Source: Pseudomonadales bacterium (GTDB lineage: Bacteria; Pseudomonadota; Gammaproteobacteria; Pseudomonadales; IMCC2047). From it: a DNA stretch of 64,000 nt. Positions 27,135 through 36,600 of this stretch are shown here, in pieces (position 1 is the stretch's first letter; every line of letters starts with the position of its first letter). Location: NCBI GenBank assembly GCA_024234615.1, contig JACKNY010000001.1, positions 524,501 to 588,500 on the forward strand, given 5' to 3'. A program made the translations under genes and the position numbers. The notes under the pieces were generated by a model. The model did no database searches and was not told the DNA's origin. It saw nothing but the letters and a program-made list of their open reading frames with translations.

Positions 27135-28712
27135 ATGTCTGATCAAGCACTGACTTTGCGGGATTTAATTCGACGTGCGGCGGCAAATCATCCGAATAAC
27201 GAGGCGGTAGTTGATAGTATTGCCCGCTATACCTACGCCCAATTGATGGATCAGATAGAGCGTATGGCGAAGCTATTGCACACCTTAGGGGTGCGCAAAG
27301 GTGATCGGGTCGCGCTCTTAATGCCACCTTCAGTCAGTCACGTAATTGCATTATTCGGCGCAATAGAATTAGGGGCAATTCCGAGTGCGCTACATGCTCG
27401 GGAGTCAGAAGACACGCTGTCTGCCATCATTGAGCGGCTTAGCCCTCGTGTGTTGGTTTATGATGGCGTCTTTGCACAAAAGGCTAAATCCTTGTTGGAT
27501 AAAGGAACGCTGATTTCCGCTGCGGTTCGTTCGGTGTCAGCTATTACACCACCAGATCAGGCAAGATCCGGTCCAGATCCAATTATCCCCGCAGACCTGA
27601 ATCAGTATGAGCTTGATTTTGAACCGATGCCGGTTGCCCTGGATGACACGGCGGTGATTGCGCTTTCTTCCGGCACAACCGGTATTCCCAAGGGAGTGAT
27701 GCACACGCACCGTACCTTGGTGGCAAGCGCCCGTTGTGGTGCTCCTTATATGTCGGCGCATCCTAACGCATGCAGCATTAATATTTTTACCACGGCATTT
27801 ATTGGCTGGTACAACTGTACTCTACCTTTCCTCTATGGCGCTTCAAAAATCATTTATTTGAGCCAGTGGGACGCTCAGAGTTATCTCCAGACCATCCAAG
27901 ACGAGAAGGCCACAGTCTGCTTTTTGGTGCCGACAATGTGGCGCATGTTGTTACGCGAGAACCCAGAAAATTATGATTTATCGTCATTGGAGCGGGTTGG
28001 CTATGCCGGAGAAGCGATGGATACGGCAACCATGACCCAGATTCGCCAGCTGATATGTGCCAGTGTTATCAACACCTACGGTACTACTGAAACCGGATCC
28101 TGGGGTGGTTGTGCGGTTATGACACCTGAAGATTACCTGGATGAGAGCAAGATCGAGAGTGTCGGCAAACCGGGTACAGGTGTTGAAATTAGAGTCATAG
28201 CCCCGGGTGGCTCGGTTGATGACAGAGTCGCTGCCGATGAAGATGGCGAAGTCATTTTCAGTGGACCCTCGGTTGCTAATCAACTTTGGGAACAGCCCGC
28301 TCTTGGTAGAAAAATATTTGAAGGGCGTTGGTGGCGGTCTGGCGATATGGGCTCGATGGACGAAGCGGGTTACCTCTATTTAAAGGGTCGTATCGACGAC
28401 ATGATCATTACCGGAGGTATCAATGTGCTGCCGGGGCAGGTTGAAGAGGCTGTGTTGAGTCACCCCGCAGTGAGCGAGTGTGTGGTGATTGGTTTGCCGA
28501 GTGAACAATGGGGACAGCAGGTTACCGCTTTTGTTATTTGTAAAGAACCGGTATCTGCCGATGAGCTGGCGGATCATGTTAACCAGAGTGGACTGTCAAG
28601 CTATAAGAAACCGCGTGAATATCGTTTTGTCAACGAATTGCCCCGTGGCAATACAGGGAAAGTCAGTCGTAAATTATTACGTCATCAAGTAACAGACAGT
28701 AACACAAATTAA
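27135..28712 (+). CDS. AMP-dependent acyl-CoA synthetase (acid-CoA ligase)
   Basis: An ANL-superfamily adenylating enzyme of 525 residues from the ATG at 27135; the frame also opens at an ATG at 27111. Motifs in order: P-loop 'IALSSGTTGIPKGVMHTHRT', 'INTYGTTETG', 'WWRSGDMGSMDEAGYLYLKG', hinge 'GRIDDMIITGGINVLPGQVE' and the catalytic lysine in 'LPRGNTGKVSRKLL'. It activates a carboxylic acid as an acyl-AMP and then an acyl-CoA. The substrate is not readable. The neighbouring crotonase and acyl-CoA dehydrogenase suggest chain shortening or side-chain processing of a phenylpropenoate, fatty or methylthio-type acid. Confidence 0.9.
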   Translation: MSDQALTLRDLIRRAAANHPNNEAVVDSIARYTYAQLMDQIERMAKLLHTLGVRKGDRVALLMPPSVSHVIALFGAIELGAIPSALHARESEDTLSAIIERLSPRVLVYDGVFAQKAKSLLDKGTLISAAVRSVSAITPPDQARSGPDPIIPADLNQYELDFEPMPVALDDTAVIALSSGTTGIPKGVMHTHRTLVASARCGAPYMSAHPNACSINIFTTAFIGWYNCTLPFLYGASKIIYLSQWDAQSYLQTIQDEKATVCFLVPTMWRMLLRENPENYDLSSLERVGYAGEAMDTATMTQIRQLICASVINTYGTTETGSWGGCAVMTPEDYLDESKIESVGKPGTGVEIRVIAPGGSVDDRVAADEDGEVIFSGPSVANQLWEQPALGRKIFEGRWWRSGDMGSMDEAGYLYLKGRIDDMIITGGINVLPGQVEEAVLSHPAVSECVVIGLPSEQWGQQVTAFVICKEPVSADELADHVNQSGLSSYKKPREYRFVNELPRGNTGKVSRKLLRHQVTDSNTN

Positions 28713-28728
28713 CCGATAGGAGTTAAGC

Positions 28729-28935
28729 ATGACGACTAACAGTAAGGAAGCGCTATTGGCTGGAACCATCGGTGCGATAGTTGGTTTAACCTTATCTTTT
28801 TTGGCGAACTACTTTTTAGTACCTTTTCCCGGAGGCGCTGTAGAGAATGCCGTCAATAATGGGATAAGTGGTGCTATCAGCGGTTTTATGAGTGGCTTTA
28901 TGGGGTTGTTTATGTATCTCAAAAAATCAGGTTAA
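28729..28935 (+). CDS. Small hypothetical membrane protein
   Basis: A 68-residue protein with 'GATAGGAG' 8 nt before its ATG. It has two glycine-rich hydrophobic segments ('LLAGTIGAIVGLTLSFLANYF' and 'GISGAISGFMSGFMGLFMYL') and a basic C-terminus, so it should sit in the inner membrane. No family was recognised. It lies 16 nt after the CoA ligase and is probably co-transcribed with it. Confidence 0.7.
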   Translation: MTTNSKEALLAGTIGAIVGLTLSFLANYFLVPFPGGAVENAVNNGISGAISGFMSGFMGLFMYLKKSG

Positions 28936-28986
28936 GACAGTGTAGGTTGAGACAGTGCCATATCAGGAAGGAACCATTTTTGGTCT

Positions 28987-29053
28987 GAGCCCATCCCCTT
29001 AGTAGCGCTGTTTTATCGTCGTTCGTTACCTTTTGCAAAGGGCTCGGTTTTTT
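28987..29053 (+). terminator. Possible terminator-like structure
   Basis: GAGCCC (28987-28992) can pair with GGGCTC (29040-29045), followed by GG and TTTTTT. The loop is long (47 nt), which is unusual for an intrinsic terminator, so this is only a weak candidate between the small membrane protein gene and the next gene. Confidence 0.25.
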
Positions 29054-29083
29054 GTTGAATGAATCTGGCTAGGAGAATATTGA

Positions 29084-29560
29084 ATGAAGAAATATATCAA
29101 GTTAATCAGGGGTATTCTGATCATAGCTATCGCTGCGGTGGTGGTAACAGCGAATGCTCAGGATGCTGAGCGCTCGCAGGTAAACCATTGGGTAACTGCC
29201 TTCTTCCAATCCTTTAATGAAGACCTGATGCGGGGGGATATGGACGCCTGGATGGAAAATTGGGCAGAGCAGGCAGAACGCATTACCCCTATGGGTAATG
29301 CCAAAGGCAAGGCGCAAATTCGCCAGCTTTATATCAGTCTTAGCCAGCGTTACGAAGACATGGTGCAAGAGATTACAGGCACGATTATCGAAGGTCGCAA
29401 TGCTTCTGTAGAGCTGAACACGGTTGGTGTTCACCGAGAAACGGGAATTAAAGTCAGCATGCCAAACGTAGCGGTTTTAACGTTTAACGAACAGGGCAAG
29501 GTAACCAGTGCTCATGTTTACTTGGATATGAAGAATATTGAAAGTCAGCTAGTGCGCTGA
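29084..29560 (+). CDS. Exported NTF2/SnoaL-like protein
   Basis: A 158-residue protein with a signal peptide (about 1-25, ends 'VVTANAQD') and one NTF2-like alpha+beta domain ('AFFQSFNEDLMRGDMDAWME', 'KGKAQIRQLYISLSQRY', 'NVAVLTFNEQGKVTSAHVYL'). NTF2-like folds can be enzymes (SnoaL cyclases, ketosteroid isomerase) or ligand-binding pockets; no catalytic motif is diagnostic here. The periplasmic location makes a binding role plausible. It lies 19 nt before the acyl-CoA dehydrogenase gene. Confidence 0.75.
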   Translation: MKKYIKLIRGILIIAIAAVVVTANAQDAERSQVNHWVTAFFQSFNEDLMRGDMDAWMENWAEQAERITPMGNAKGKAQIRQLYISLSQRYEDMVQEITGTIIEGRNASVELNTVGVHRETGIKVSMPNVAVLTFNEQGKVTSAHVYLDMKNIESQLVR

Positions 29561-29579
29561 TGTCTGAGCGAGAGTAACA

Positions 29580-31334
29580 ATGAGCATGTCGCAAACCTAT
29601 ATACCTCCCACACAGGATATTACTTTTATTCTCAGTGACGTGCTGGGTTGGGGTGAGTTATTCAAGCTGCCTAAATATTCTCAGATTGATGCAGACCTCG
29701 GTAGAGCCGTTATTGCGGAGGGGAGTCGTTTCAGTAGCGAAGTGCTTAGCCCTTTGAATCAACTGGGAGATAGGCAAGGTTGTCGACTGGTTGATGGGCG
29801 CGTCGAGGTTCCGGATGAGTTCCGGGTGGCGTTCAGGCAATATGCTGAAGGTGGCTGGATCGGCTTGGATTTACCTGAACAGTTTGGTGGTCAGGCGTTA
29901 CCAATTAGTCTGGCGACGGCAATGGCGGAAATGGTCAATGGTTCCTGTGTTGCCTTTGGCATGATGCCCTGCATGTTGCGTGCGGCAGCGACACTGCTGA
30001 TTGAACACGCGGATTCGGAATTAAAGGAGAAAGCAGTACCACCTATTATTGCGGGTGAGTGGGGTGCCACGATTGTGATTACTGAGCCGCAGGCTGGGTC
30101 CGATGTTGGCGCTATTAGAACCTGTGCCGTTAAACAGCATGACGAGACTTATCTGCTGAGCGGGACAAAAATTTTTATCACCTGCGGTGACCAGAATTAT
30201 ACAGAGCAGATACTCCATTTTGTCCTGGCGCGAACTCAAGGCGCTATTACAGGCACTCGTGGTTTAACATTATTTCTAGTGCCGAAACACCCCTATGATC
30301 AGCCGGATAAAGTCAATTATGTATCGGTCTCCCGGCTCGAACAAAAAATGGGACTCAAAGCTTCACCCACCTGCGTTTTAAACTTTGATCAGGCAGTGGG
30401 TTACCGGATTGGTGAGGAAGGAGAAGGCCTGAAATGCTTGTTTACCATGATGAATCTGATGCGTCTTGAGGTGGGGGCTCAAAGTGTGGGTATCGCGAGT
30501 GCCGCAACCTACAGTGCGATTGCCTATGCGAATGAACGCAAACAAGGGGGGCGGGCAGATACCGGTATTATCCAACATGCGGACGTTCGTCGTATGGTAG
30601 CGACGATGCGATGTTTGACCGAAGCCATGCGGGCACTGGTACTGGAAGCATCGTTTAACCTTGATAAGTCATTGTATGGGAAAACTGAAATAGAACGAGA
30701 GGATAGCCGGTTATTAGCTGAATTTCTATTACCGGTCTGTAAAGCTTGGGCGTCGGATCATGCTAACCAAGTCGCCAACCTGGGGGTGCAGGTGATGGGC
30801 GGGCATGGCTATATTGCCGATGAAGGCATGGAGCAATACGTCCGTGATTGCCGAGTTTTGTCCATTTATGAAGGAACCAACGGCATCCAGGCCTTGGATC
30901 TGGTGATGCGTAAGCTGTTGCGTAAAGAGGGGCGTGGTTATGCTCTTTTTATCCAGCAAATTGAACAGGATATAGCGAATCAGGCCAATAACCCCGAATT
31001 AAAGGGCCTGTCTGATGATCTGACAAAGGCCCTTGCACGACTCATTTCCGCTTCCGATTTCTTAGTGAAAAAGGGCCAAAATTCATTAGGTGATGTGGAA
31101 TCTGCCGCTACACCTTACTTATTTCTGGTAGGGCATATGGCTGGTGCCTGGATGTGGCTGCGAATGGCCGCTGCCGCCACCAGCGAATCACCGTTACATC
31201 GCGCTAAACGTGCTAGCGCACAATTTTACATGGAATATGTACTACCGGAAATTCAAGTATTTGAACATCGGATTTATGCCGGTGCCGGCCCGGCAGGTAT
31301 GTTTTCTGATGAGCTGCTCAGCTATTGCGCCTGA
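29580..31334 (+). CDS. Acyl-CoA dehydrogenase, large DmdC/FadE-like type
   Basis: A flavin-dependent acyl-CoA dehydrogenase of 584 residues. The central domain has 'ATIVITEPQAGSDVGAIRT' and 'GTKIFITCGDQNY'. The helical domain holds the probable catalytic base E431 in 'SIYEGTNGIQALDLVMRKL'. A C-terminal extension of ~130 residues is the helical domain typical of the ~590-residue class that includes 3-methylmercaptopropionyl-CoA dehydrogenase (DmdC). It desaturates acyl-CoA and passes electrons to ETF. Together with the ligase and crotonase it forms a plausible acid-degradation set. Its last 13 nt overlap the convergent phosphatase gene. Confidence 0.9.
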   Translation: MSMSQTYIPPTQDITFILSDVLGWGELFKLPKYSQIDADLGRAVIAEGSRFSSEVLSPLNQLGDRQGCRLVDGRVEVPDEFRVAFRQYAEGGWIGLDLPEQFGGQALPISLATAMAEMVNGSCVAFGMMPCMLRAAATLLIEHADSELKEKAVPPIIAGEWGATIVITEPQAGSDVGAIRTCAVKQHDETYLLSGTKIFITCGDQNYTEQILHFVLARTQGAITGTRGLTLFLVPKHPYDQPDKVNYVSVSRLEQKMGLKASPTCVLNFDQAVGYRIGEEGEGLKCLFTMMNLMRLEVGAQSVGIASAATYSAIAYANERKQGGRADTGIIQHADVRRMVATMRCLTEAMRALVLEASFNLDKSLYGKTEIEREDSRLLAEFLLPVCKAWASDHANQVANLGVQVMGGHGYIADEGMEQYVRDCRVLSIYEGTNGIQALDLVMRKLLRKEGRGYALFIQQIEQDIANQANNPELKGLSDDLTKALARLISASDFLVKKGQNSLGDVESAATPYLFLVGHMAGAWMWLRMAAAATSESPLHRAKRASAQFYMEYVLPEIQVFEHRIYAGAGPAGMFSDELLSYCA

Positions 31335-32992
31335 GCTGTGTCACTGGAAAATACCTCGTCGAGTGGTTGACCGCTAGCGCCTGATGGCAAGGGTATATTC
31401 AGTTGCGCGGCGAGTGTGGAGACAATATCAGACGGGCTGACCAGGCGATTAACCACTTTAGGCTGCTTAATGTCCTTGCCAGCAAACATAATAGGCACAT
31501 GGGTATCGTAAGCATATGGCGAACCATGCACAGCCGCGACATCGGTGCTTTGGTTAAGGTACCAAAACTGATCCTGAACGAGGAGCACATTGCCTGAGCG
31601 GATCGGGTGAAAGGCGAGCTGCACCTTTTTAAACAGTGGGTTTCCCACTATCTGACCCTGCATCAAATCAGTCCTGGTAACGGCCAAGGCTATTCCTGGG
31701 GTTTTCATTAACTCCTGCGCTAGAAAATTTTCAATCTTTTTGGGTTTAATTCCAAGCTGCGAAATGCTTTGTAGGTTCAGATATATATTGGGGTGCAGGT
31801 AGGCGCGAATAAGATTTTCATTGGTGGAGAATCGTGTTTTTAACAGCTGATTCATTCGCGCGATAAGTTGCTCCGGATGGTGTTTTCCGGCGGGGAACCC
31901 AAGTGATTTCCGGTACTCAGGGATCGCATCGGTGCCATGATCTGAGGATAAAACAATCAGACTATTGCTAAGGCCTATTTGCCGATCAATCAGGCGTAGT
32001 AACTTGGCGAGCGTCCTATCGAGTCTTAGCAGATTGTCCTCTGCTTCAAGGCTATTAGGGCCAAAGAGATGGCCGACATAGTCGGTGACGGAAAAGCTGA
32101 TTGCCAGCATATCGGTATGAGGCCCTTGGCCAATCTTTTCTGCTTTAATGAGAGCTTCGGCAAAGTCTAAAGTCAGCTCATCCGCCATTGGTGTGAATCG
32201 CAGAGTTGAATAGTAGTCTTTGGGGGTTTTACCAGAGAGGGAGTGCGGAAATGTGTACCCGAGCTGTTTATATGATTGCTCGTAAGAGCGATCGTCCTGC
32301 TGGGCAGCGATATAAGAACTTGGTGTGTGCAGAAGATCCCAGGTTGTATCTTGATATTGATCTGCTTTCTTTGCCTTATTCCATTCTTCAACCCAGTGCG
32401 GGTAAGCATCGTAGTAAAAGCTGCTGGAAACAAATTGGCCGTTGGTGCGCGAATACCAGAAAGCCTTGCCTAGGTGGCCACCCGGAATAATGGCGCCGCG
32501 ATCCTTGACTGAAACCGAAAATACGCGTGATTGATTGGCGCTGGCAAGAACCAGTTCGTCGCCAATGGTGCTGGCGCTGAGATTTTTGGGAGACGCCCCT
32601 GCGTTGCTCCCAGCCTTTTCACCGATGATTCGGTACGATGAATCAGCTACGCAATAGACCTGTTGCTCTTCAGCCGGGTCATACCAGTAATTGCCTACCA
32701 TCCCATGCTGTGCCGAATGCCCACCGGTAAAGAGTGTGGCGTGGCCAACGGCAGTTAAAGTGTTCGAATGTTGGTAATGAGCATTTTTGTAGACAACCCC
32801 CTGCTCCATAAAATAACGAAACCCATCCGGTGATAATCTATCCTGTAACCGCCAAGGCATATCACCGCGCAACTGATCAACAGTAATCATCAGAATGAGC
32901 TTAGGATGATTTGTTTGCTGGCCATATGCCTCATGAGCAAAAACTAGCAAGATCAGTAATCGGCTAAGTAAATTTTTGTACGAGAGATTCAT
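31322..32992 (-). CDS. Alkaline phosphatase family protein (PafA-like)
   Basis: A 556-residue exported phosphatase with signal peptide 'RLLILLVFAHEAYGQQ'. Alkaline phosphatase superfamily features: metal ligand in 'MITVDQLRGD', probable nucleophile Thr in 'NTLTAVGHATLFTGG', 'DYVGHLFGPNS' (Asp, His), 'VLSSDHGTDAIPEY' (Asp, His) and a late His in 'AAVHGSPYAYDTHVP'. The threonine nucleophile and the 'GNYWYD' segment resemble PafA-type monoesterases rather than E. coli PhoA. It would release phosphate from organic monoesters in the periplasm. It is convergent with the acyl-CoA dehydrogenase, overlapping by 13 nt. Confidence 0.88.
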   Translation of the reverse strand: MNLSYKNLLSRLLILLVFAHEAYGQQTNHPKLILMITVDQLRGDMPWRLQDRLSPDGFRYFMEQGVVYKNAHYQHSNTLTAVGHATLFTGGHSAQHGMVGNYWYDPAEEQQVYCVADSSYRIIGEKAGSNAGASPKNLSASTIGDELVLASANQSRVFSVSVKDRGAIIPGGHLGKAFWYSRTNGQFVSSSFYYDAYPHWVEEWNKAKKADQYQDTTWDLLHTPSSYIAAQQDDRSYEQSYKQLGYTFPHSLSGKTPKDYYSTLRFTPMADELTLDFAEALIKAEKIGQGPHTDMLAISFSVTDYVGHLFGPNSLEAEDNLLRLDRTLAKLLRLIDRQIGLSNSLIVLSSDHGTDAIPEYRKSLGFPAGKHHPEQLIARMNQLLKTRFSTNENLIRAYLHPNIYLNLQSISQLGIKPKKIENFLAQELMKTPGIALAVTRTDLMQGQIVGNPLFKKVQLAFHPIRSGNVLLVQDQFWYLNQSTDVAAVHGSPYAYDTHVPIMFAGKDIKQPKVVNRLVSPSDIVSTLAAQLNIPLPSGASGQPLDEVFSSDTAQAQ

Positions 32993-33024
32993 TTTTACCT
33001 AATTCGTTAATTGAAAAGATTATC

Positions 33025-34041
33025 CTAACCGGCTTCCACATAACCCAACAACATCAAAGCGAACAGCATCAACAACAAAATGATCCAAATACTGACCGCG
33101 AAGCGAGTGGCCTTTTTTGCTCGCGCCGCTTCCCACCAGGTTCGCGGGCGTACTTTTTGTAGAAAGAAAGTTGCTACTGCCGCTAAGTTGATACAGGTGA
33201 CGTTAGTTAAAGCCAGCATCAGTGCGCCTGTAGCCAGTCCAGCATGGCCTGATCCGGCTAATAAACCAGCCGCTACCAGTGGCGGTAGTAGCGCGACGGC
33301 AACCATAACACCGACCACCACAGCAGGAGCGCCACTGGTGAAAGCTAAAGAGCCGGCGGCTCCGGCGGCGAATGCTAGAATAATATCGCCAGTGCCAGCG
33401 TGGGTTCTGGCGATTAATTCGGGGGCGGTCGGTTCGACCGTAATTCCCCAACCAATCGCCGTCGATAAAATACCGGCGGTGATCACACCAATGCCGATGG
33501 TTTTAAAGGATTTTTTGGCTAGTTCAAGATCGCCCAAGGTGAAGGCCAATGGCAAGGCAATATTCGGGCCCAGCAGCGGAGCAATCACCATTGCGCCAAT
33601 GATGATGGCGACATCGCCGCGTAACAGTCCGATAGCGGCTACGATGGTAGAGAGCGCCACCATCACGATGTAGAGACGGGTCACCACACTAGCGTCGATT
33701 AGATCCTCATAGAGCTCTTCACGACTAATTCGTTGTGGACAGCCGTTCTCCGCTTCGCTTTCAACGGAGTCTTCCGAATTGGCTTCGCTAGTTTGGTCAA
33801 CGGCGGGTAAGGTTGCTTCAACCGGGAAAAGGATTAATCGAAAATCTTCCTTTGACCCGAACTGACTCATTAGCTGATCCGACAACTCCTCGGTATGCTG
33901 AGCATCAAGCAGAATACGCAATTGTCGGATGGGATTATTTTGTTCAGATACCCAGATATGAATAACTGGGGCTTTATCCAGAATGGTTTGGATTGAGTCA
34001 ACGTCTTGATCCGGCGCTGTTACTTCAAGTAGACGAAGCAT
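33025..34041 (-). CDS. DUF389 (TIGR00341) family membrane protein
   Basis: A 338-residue protein. The N-terminal ~80 residues are a soluble ACT-like domain ('IRQLRILLDAQHTEELSDQL'), followed by an acidic linker, then at least six membrane helices with the DUF389 signatures 'IIIGAMVIAPLLGPNIALPLAF', 'SGAPAVVVGVMVAVALLPPL' and 'ALTNVTCINLAAVATFFL'. The function of the family is unknown. It lies 32 nt upstream of the phosphatase gene on the same strand, so the two may share a transcript. Confidence 0.88.
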   Translation of the reverse strand: MLRLLEVTAPDQDVDSIQTILDKAPVIHIWVSEQNNPIRQLRILLDAQHTEELSDQLMSQFGSKEDFRLILFPVEATLPAVDQTSEANSEDSVESEAENGCPQRISREELYEDLIDASVVTRLYIVMVALSTIVAAIGLLRGDVAIIIGAMVIAPLLGPNIALPLAFTLGDLELAKKSFKTIGIGVITAGILSTAIGWGITVEPTAPELIARTHAGTGDIILAFAAGAAGSLAFTSGAPAVVVGVMVAVALLPPLVAAGLLAGSGHAGLATGALMLALTNVTCINLAAVATFFLQKVRPRTWWEAARAKKATRFAVSIWIILLLMLFALMLLGYVEAG

Positions 34042-34245
34042 CGAAATTGCGTCCTTAACTGAGCCCCTTTGTAATTTGGTTTCGTCACTGTGTTTGCCAC
34101 TGGGGAAACTCTGTGTTAAGGGAGCCGGTGAATGAAATATCGCATTGAAGATACCAGAAAAGACTCCCGCTATGAACTATTCCTGTGAATAGCTTTAGAG
34201 GGGAGGCGACTAGCCCCGAATTCACCTGAACAAATTTGAACGTTG

Positions 34246-34289
34246 CCAAGCCAACCCGCTTAGGCGCAGTGTGCTGAGAGTTGGCTTGG
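34246..34289 (-). other. Stem-loop downstream of the exported-protein gene
   Basis: A perfect 10-bp inverted repeat (CCAAGCCAAC at 34246-34255, GTTGGCTTGG at 34280-34289) with a 24-nt loop begins 18 nt after the stop of the minus-strand gene at 34307. No T run follows on either strand, so it is more likely a 3'-end stabilising or Rho-assisted structure than an intrinsic terminator. Confidence 0.5.
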
Positions 34290-34306
34290 ACGGAGTTTGC
34301 TTAAGG

Positions 34307-35422
34307 TTACAAACCTTTGGCGGCTTTGATTTGCTGCACCAGCGCAGCGTTAAAACCTTTTGCCGCATTTAATGCCAAGGTTTCATAACGCTTGGCATCG
34401 GCATAAACGACATAATCCGAGCCTTTATTGCTGCTCATTCCTACGCCAAGTGCATTAGAGATAGCGACAGCGCCACCATTGTTTCTTGATCCGGCTTGTT
34501 CGACGCTGGCGAATACATCTGGTACTCCGACATCATCACCTGGAATCAGTTGGATAGCGTCATCCACAAAGCGACCATCTTTGGAGTAAACCCCATAGAA
34601 GTTGCTGATAGAGTCAAGCGCAAAGCGTGCGCCGCCTTCAACGCTAGCTTTGTTTTTCAGCATTGATCGACCACCGCCGCCAGTCCAGGCGAAGTCGAAT
34701 CCCAAATTGGGATAAATGACAATGGCATCCAGGGCTGCGCTGGCTTGATCGCCGACATTACCGTTGAAGCCTTTGGGAACCATGCTAAAGATCCCGACCG
34801 ATCCGACATTTGAGGGGCCGACCATCAACAGTTTTTTCGGCGCTCTGCCATCCATCTGTTTACCATTAACCGGTTCCGATGAGCGTTTGATTTCATCACT
34901 TTCCGGGGATTTGAAGAGCGTTGGTGCATCAATTACCTCGATGTTAGCGGCTTGCAGTTGGGCTACCAGATCGCTATGCGCGGCATCCGCAATCCGTTGT
35001 AGCATTGTTGCGTCGACACCTTCGAGAATGAAGCTCATGCTAGCTGAGGCGCCCTGACCGCGAGAGGTAAACCCGGAAATTTTAGCGGTTTGAAAGGCAG
35101 CAATATTGTAGCCTGCAAGGGCAATTTTAGGGCGTTTGGCAAATACTTTTGCTGAGCCTCTATTGGCCTTAAGCGTAATGGCAAATGGCGCTTCAGCAAT
35201 AGGTGCTGCGGTATCCAGTTGTTGGGGTGGAATGCTGGTATCATCCTGCTTGGCACCGCCGTCCCCGCTGAGAACTTCCGAGGTTTTTTCAACAGCTTTT
35301 TCCACGGCCACTTTTTCAGCAACACGTTTGGCGATATCGCCAAGACCGAAGGCATAAGTTTGCGCGCAGGTAAACAATGTAGCAGCAGTTATCATGGTAC
35401 TTATTTTTATTATTAATCTCAC
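34307..35422 (-). CDS. Exported protein of unknown function
   Basis: A 371-residue protein not assigned to any family. A GTG start at 35422 is favoured because 'GGAG' lies about 10 nt upstream; the next ATG is at 35395. It has a signal peptide ('MITAATLFTCAQTYAFG'), then a short charged segment rich in K, E and V ('RVAEKVAVEKAVEKTSEVL'), then a soluble alpha+beta region with 'APKKLLMVGPSNVGSVGIFS' and a glycine-rich stretch 'DFAWTGGGGRSMLKNKASVE'. The protein is alanine- and glycine-rich and has no transmembrane segment after the signal, so it is periplasmic or secreted. It has its own promoter-like sequence and a 3' stem-loop, so it looks monocistronic. Confidence 0.7.
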   Translation of the reverse strand: MRLIIKISTMITAATLFTCAQTYAFGLGDIAKRVAEKVAVEKAVEKTSEVLSGDGGAKQDDTSIPPQQLDTAAPIAEAPFAITLKANRGSAKVFAKRPKIALAGYNIAAFQTAKISGFTSRGQGASASMSFILEGVDATMLQRIADAAHSDLVAQLQAANIEVIDAPTLFKSPESDEIKRSSEPVNGKQMDGRAPKKLLMVGPSNVGSVGIFSMVPKGFNGNVGDQASAALDAIVIYPNLGFDFAWTGGGGRSMLKNKASVEGGARFALDSISNFYGVYSKDGRFVDDAIQLIPGDDVGVPDVFASVEQAGSRNNGGAVAISNALGVGMSSNKGSDYVVYADAKRYETLALNAAKGFNAALVQQIKAAKGL

Positions 35423-35460
35423 AAAGGGATCTCCAGGGAAATATTATTTTTGATGTCTAA

Positions 35461-35488
35461 ATAATATGTTAGATATTTAGCTTTGCAA
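35461..35488 (-). promoter_or_regulatory. Sigma70-like promoter for the exported-protein gene
   Basis: Read on the minus strand: TTGCAA (35483-35488), 16-nt spacer, TATTAT (35461-35466), about 40 nt before the GTG start. Both hexamers are close to consensus. Confidence 0.45.
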
Positions 35489-35649
35489 GCTGAGGAGCCA
35501 GTCATTTAAGTTTTATAAGCGATTCGATAGACAGAAGAATTGCGGGAATATACAGTACCGCTAACCTTTTGTGCTTAGCAATTGGTGCAACAGAAAAACC
35601 GGCGTTTTCATGTTATTTTCTGGTCATTCTCGTCATGGCTGACTGTGCC

Positions 35650-36465
35650 TTATCTGGCAATATATCCGCCATCAATAATTAACTCTGCTCCGGTCATATA
35701 GCTCGAATCATCCGAAGCAAGAAATAATATACCCTTGGCGATTTCTTCCGGGTTACCGAACCTGCCAATGGGATGTAATGAGGCAGCAATTTGTTCGAGC
35801 TGCTGTGGATCAGTGGTGCCGAAGGCTCCGAGACCGGCCATATCCTTAATCAAACCGTCGAGCATTGGGGTTTGAATCATGCCTGGAAGTATACAGTTAA
35901 CGCGAATATTGTAGCCCAGCCCGCAAAACTCCATAGCGGCAGATTTACTCATGTGGGCAACAGCAGCCTTGCTAGCGGTGTAGGCGAGAGCACAGGGGGT
36001 GCCAGATTGGGCGGAAATAGATGAAACGTTGACGATAGAGCCACCGAAACCAGCGGCTTTGTTTTGAGTACGTTTTTTCATGGCAGGCAGACTGTGTTTC
36101 ATGCCAAGGAAAACGCTATCAATGTTGGTGTCCATGACTTGATGCCAGTCTGCTAAGCTGGAATCTTCAATGGATTTTGCGCGAAAAATACCCGCGTTGT
36201 TCACTAGAATATCGAGGCCGCCAAATTCAACAATGCACTTATCGATGAGCGCAATCCATTCATCTTCAGAGGTAGCATTTAACTGCCTAAAACGAGCGTC
36301 GCCGCCAGTCTTAACGATCAGATCGGTGGTTTTCTGCCCTTCCTCAGTATTAATGTCGGTGACGATCAGGGTGGCCCCGGCAGCGGCTAGGGTTTGTGCT
36401 GCTGCAGCACCAATTCCCATAGCGCCGCCAGTGATCAGAACAATTTTACCGGTCAATTGAGACAT
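35650..36465 (-). CDS. Short-chain dehydrogenase/reductase
   Basis: A classical SDR of 271 residues. The NAD(P)-binding motif is 'TGGAMGIGAAAA' with Asp in 'LIVTDIN', which suggests NAD preference; 'LVNNAGIF' is followed by the catalytic Ser in 'IVNVSSISAQSG', and Tyr and Lys in 'AYTASKAAV'. The C-terminal 'GAELIIDGGY' is typical of SDR enzymes acting on hydroxy/keto compounds such as 3-hydroxyacyl-CoA or steroids. It may serve the neighbouring catabolic cluster (inference). It is divergent from the gene at 36601. Confidence 0.9.
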   Translation of the reverse strand: MSQLTGKIVLITGGAMGIGAAAAQTLAAAGATLIVTDINTEEGQKTTDLIVKTGGDARFRQLNATSEDEWIALIDKCIVEFGGLDILVNNAGIFRAKSIEDSSLADWHQVMDTNIDSVFLGMKHSLPAMKKRTQNKAAGFGGSIVNVSSISAQSGTPCALAYTASKAAVAHMSKSAAMEFCGLGYNIRVNCILPGMIQTPMLDGLIKDMAGLGAFGTTDPQQLEQIAASLHPIGRFGNPEEIAKGILFLASDDSSYMTGAELIIDGGYIAR

Positions 36466-36600
36466 GATGGTTCCTCCAATAATTTACGCCATAACTTAAG
36501 GGGTATTGTTGTACTTTACATCTACCCGTTCGGGTGGTTGAGCCATTCAGCCCGGTGTTTGATAATGCCAGAGGTAACCATCGACCTAAGAGAAAATAAA

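Noticed and set aside
34132..34188. An 18-codon ATG frame with 'GGAG' upstream
   Set aside because: Too short, no promoter or terminator, and no distinctive sequence.
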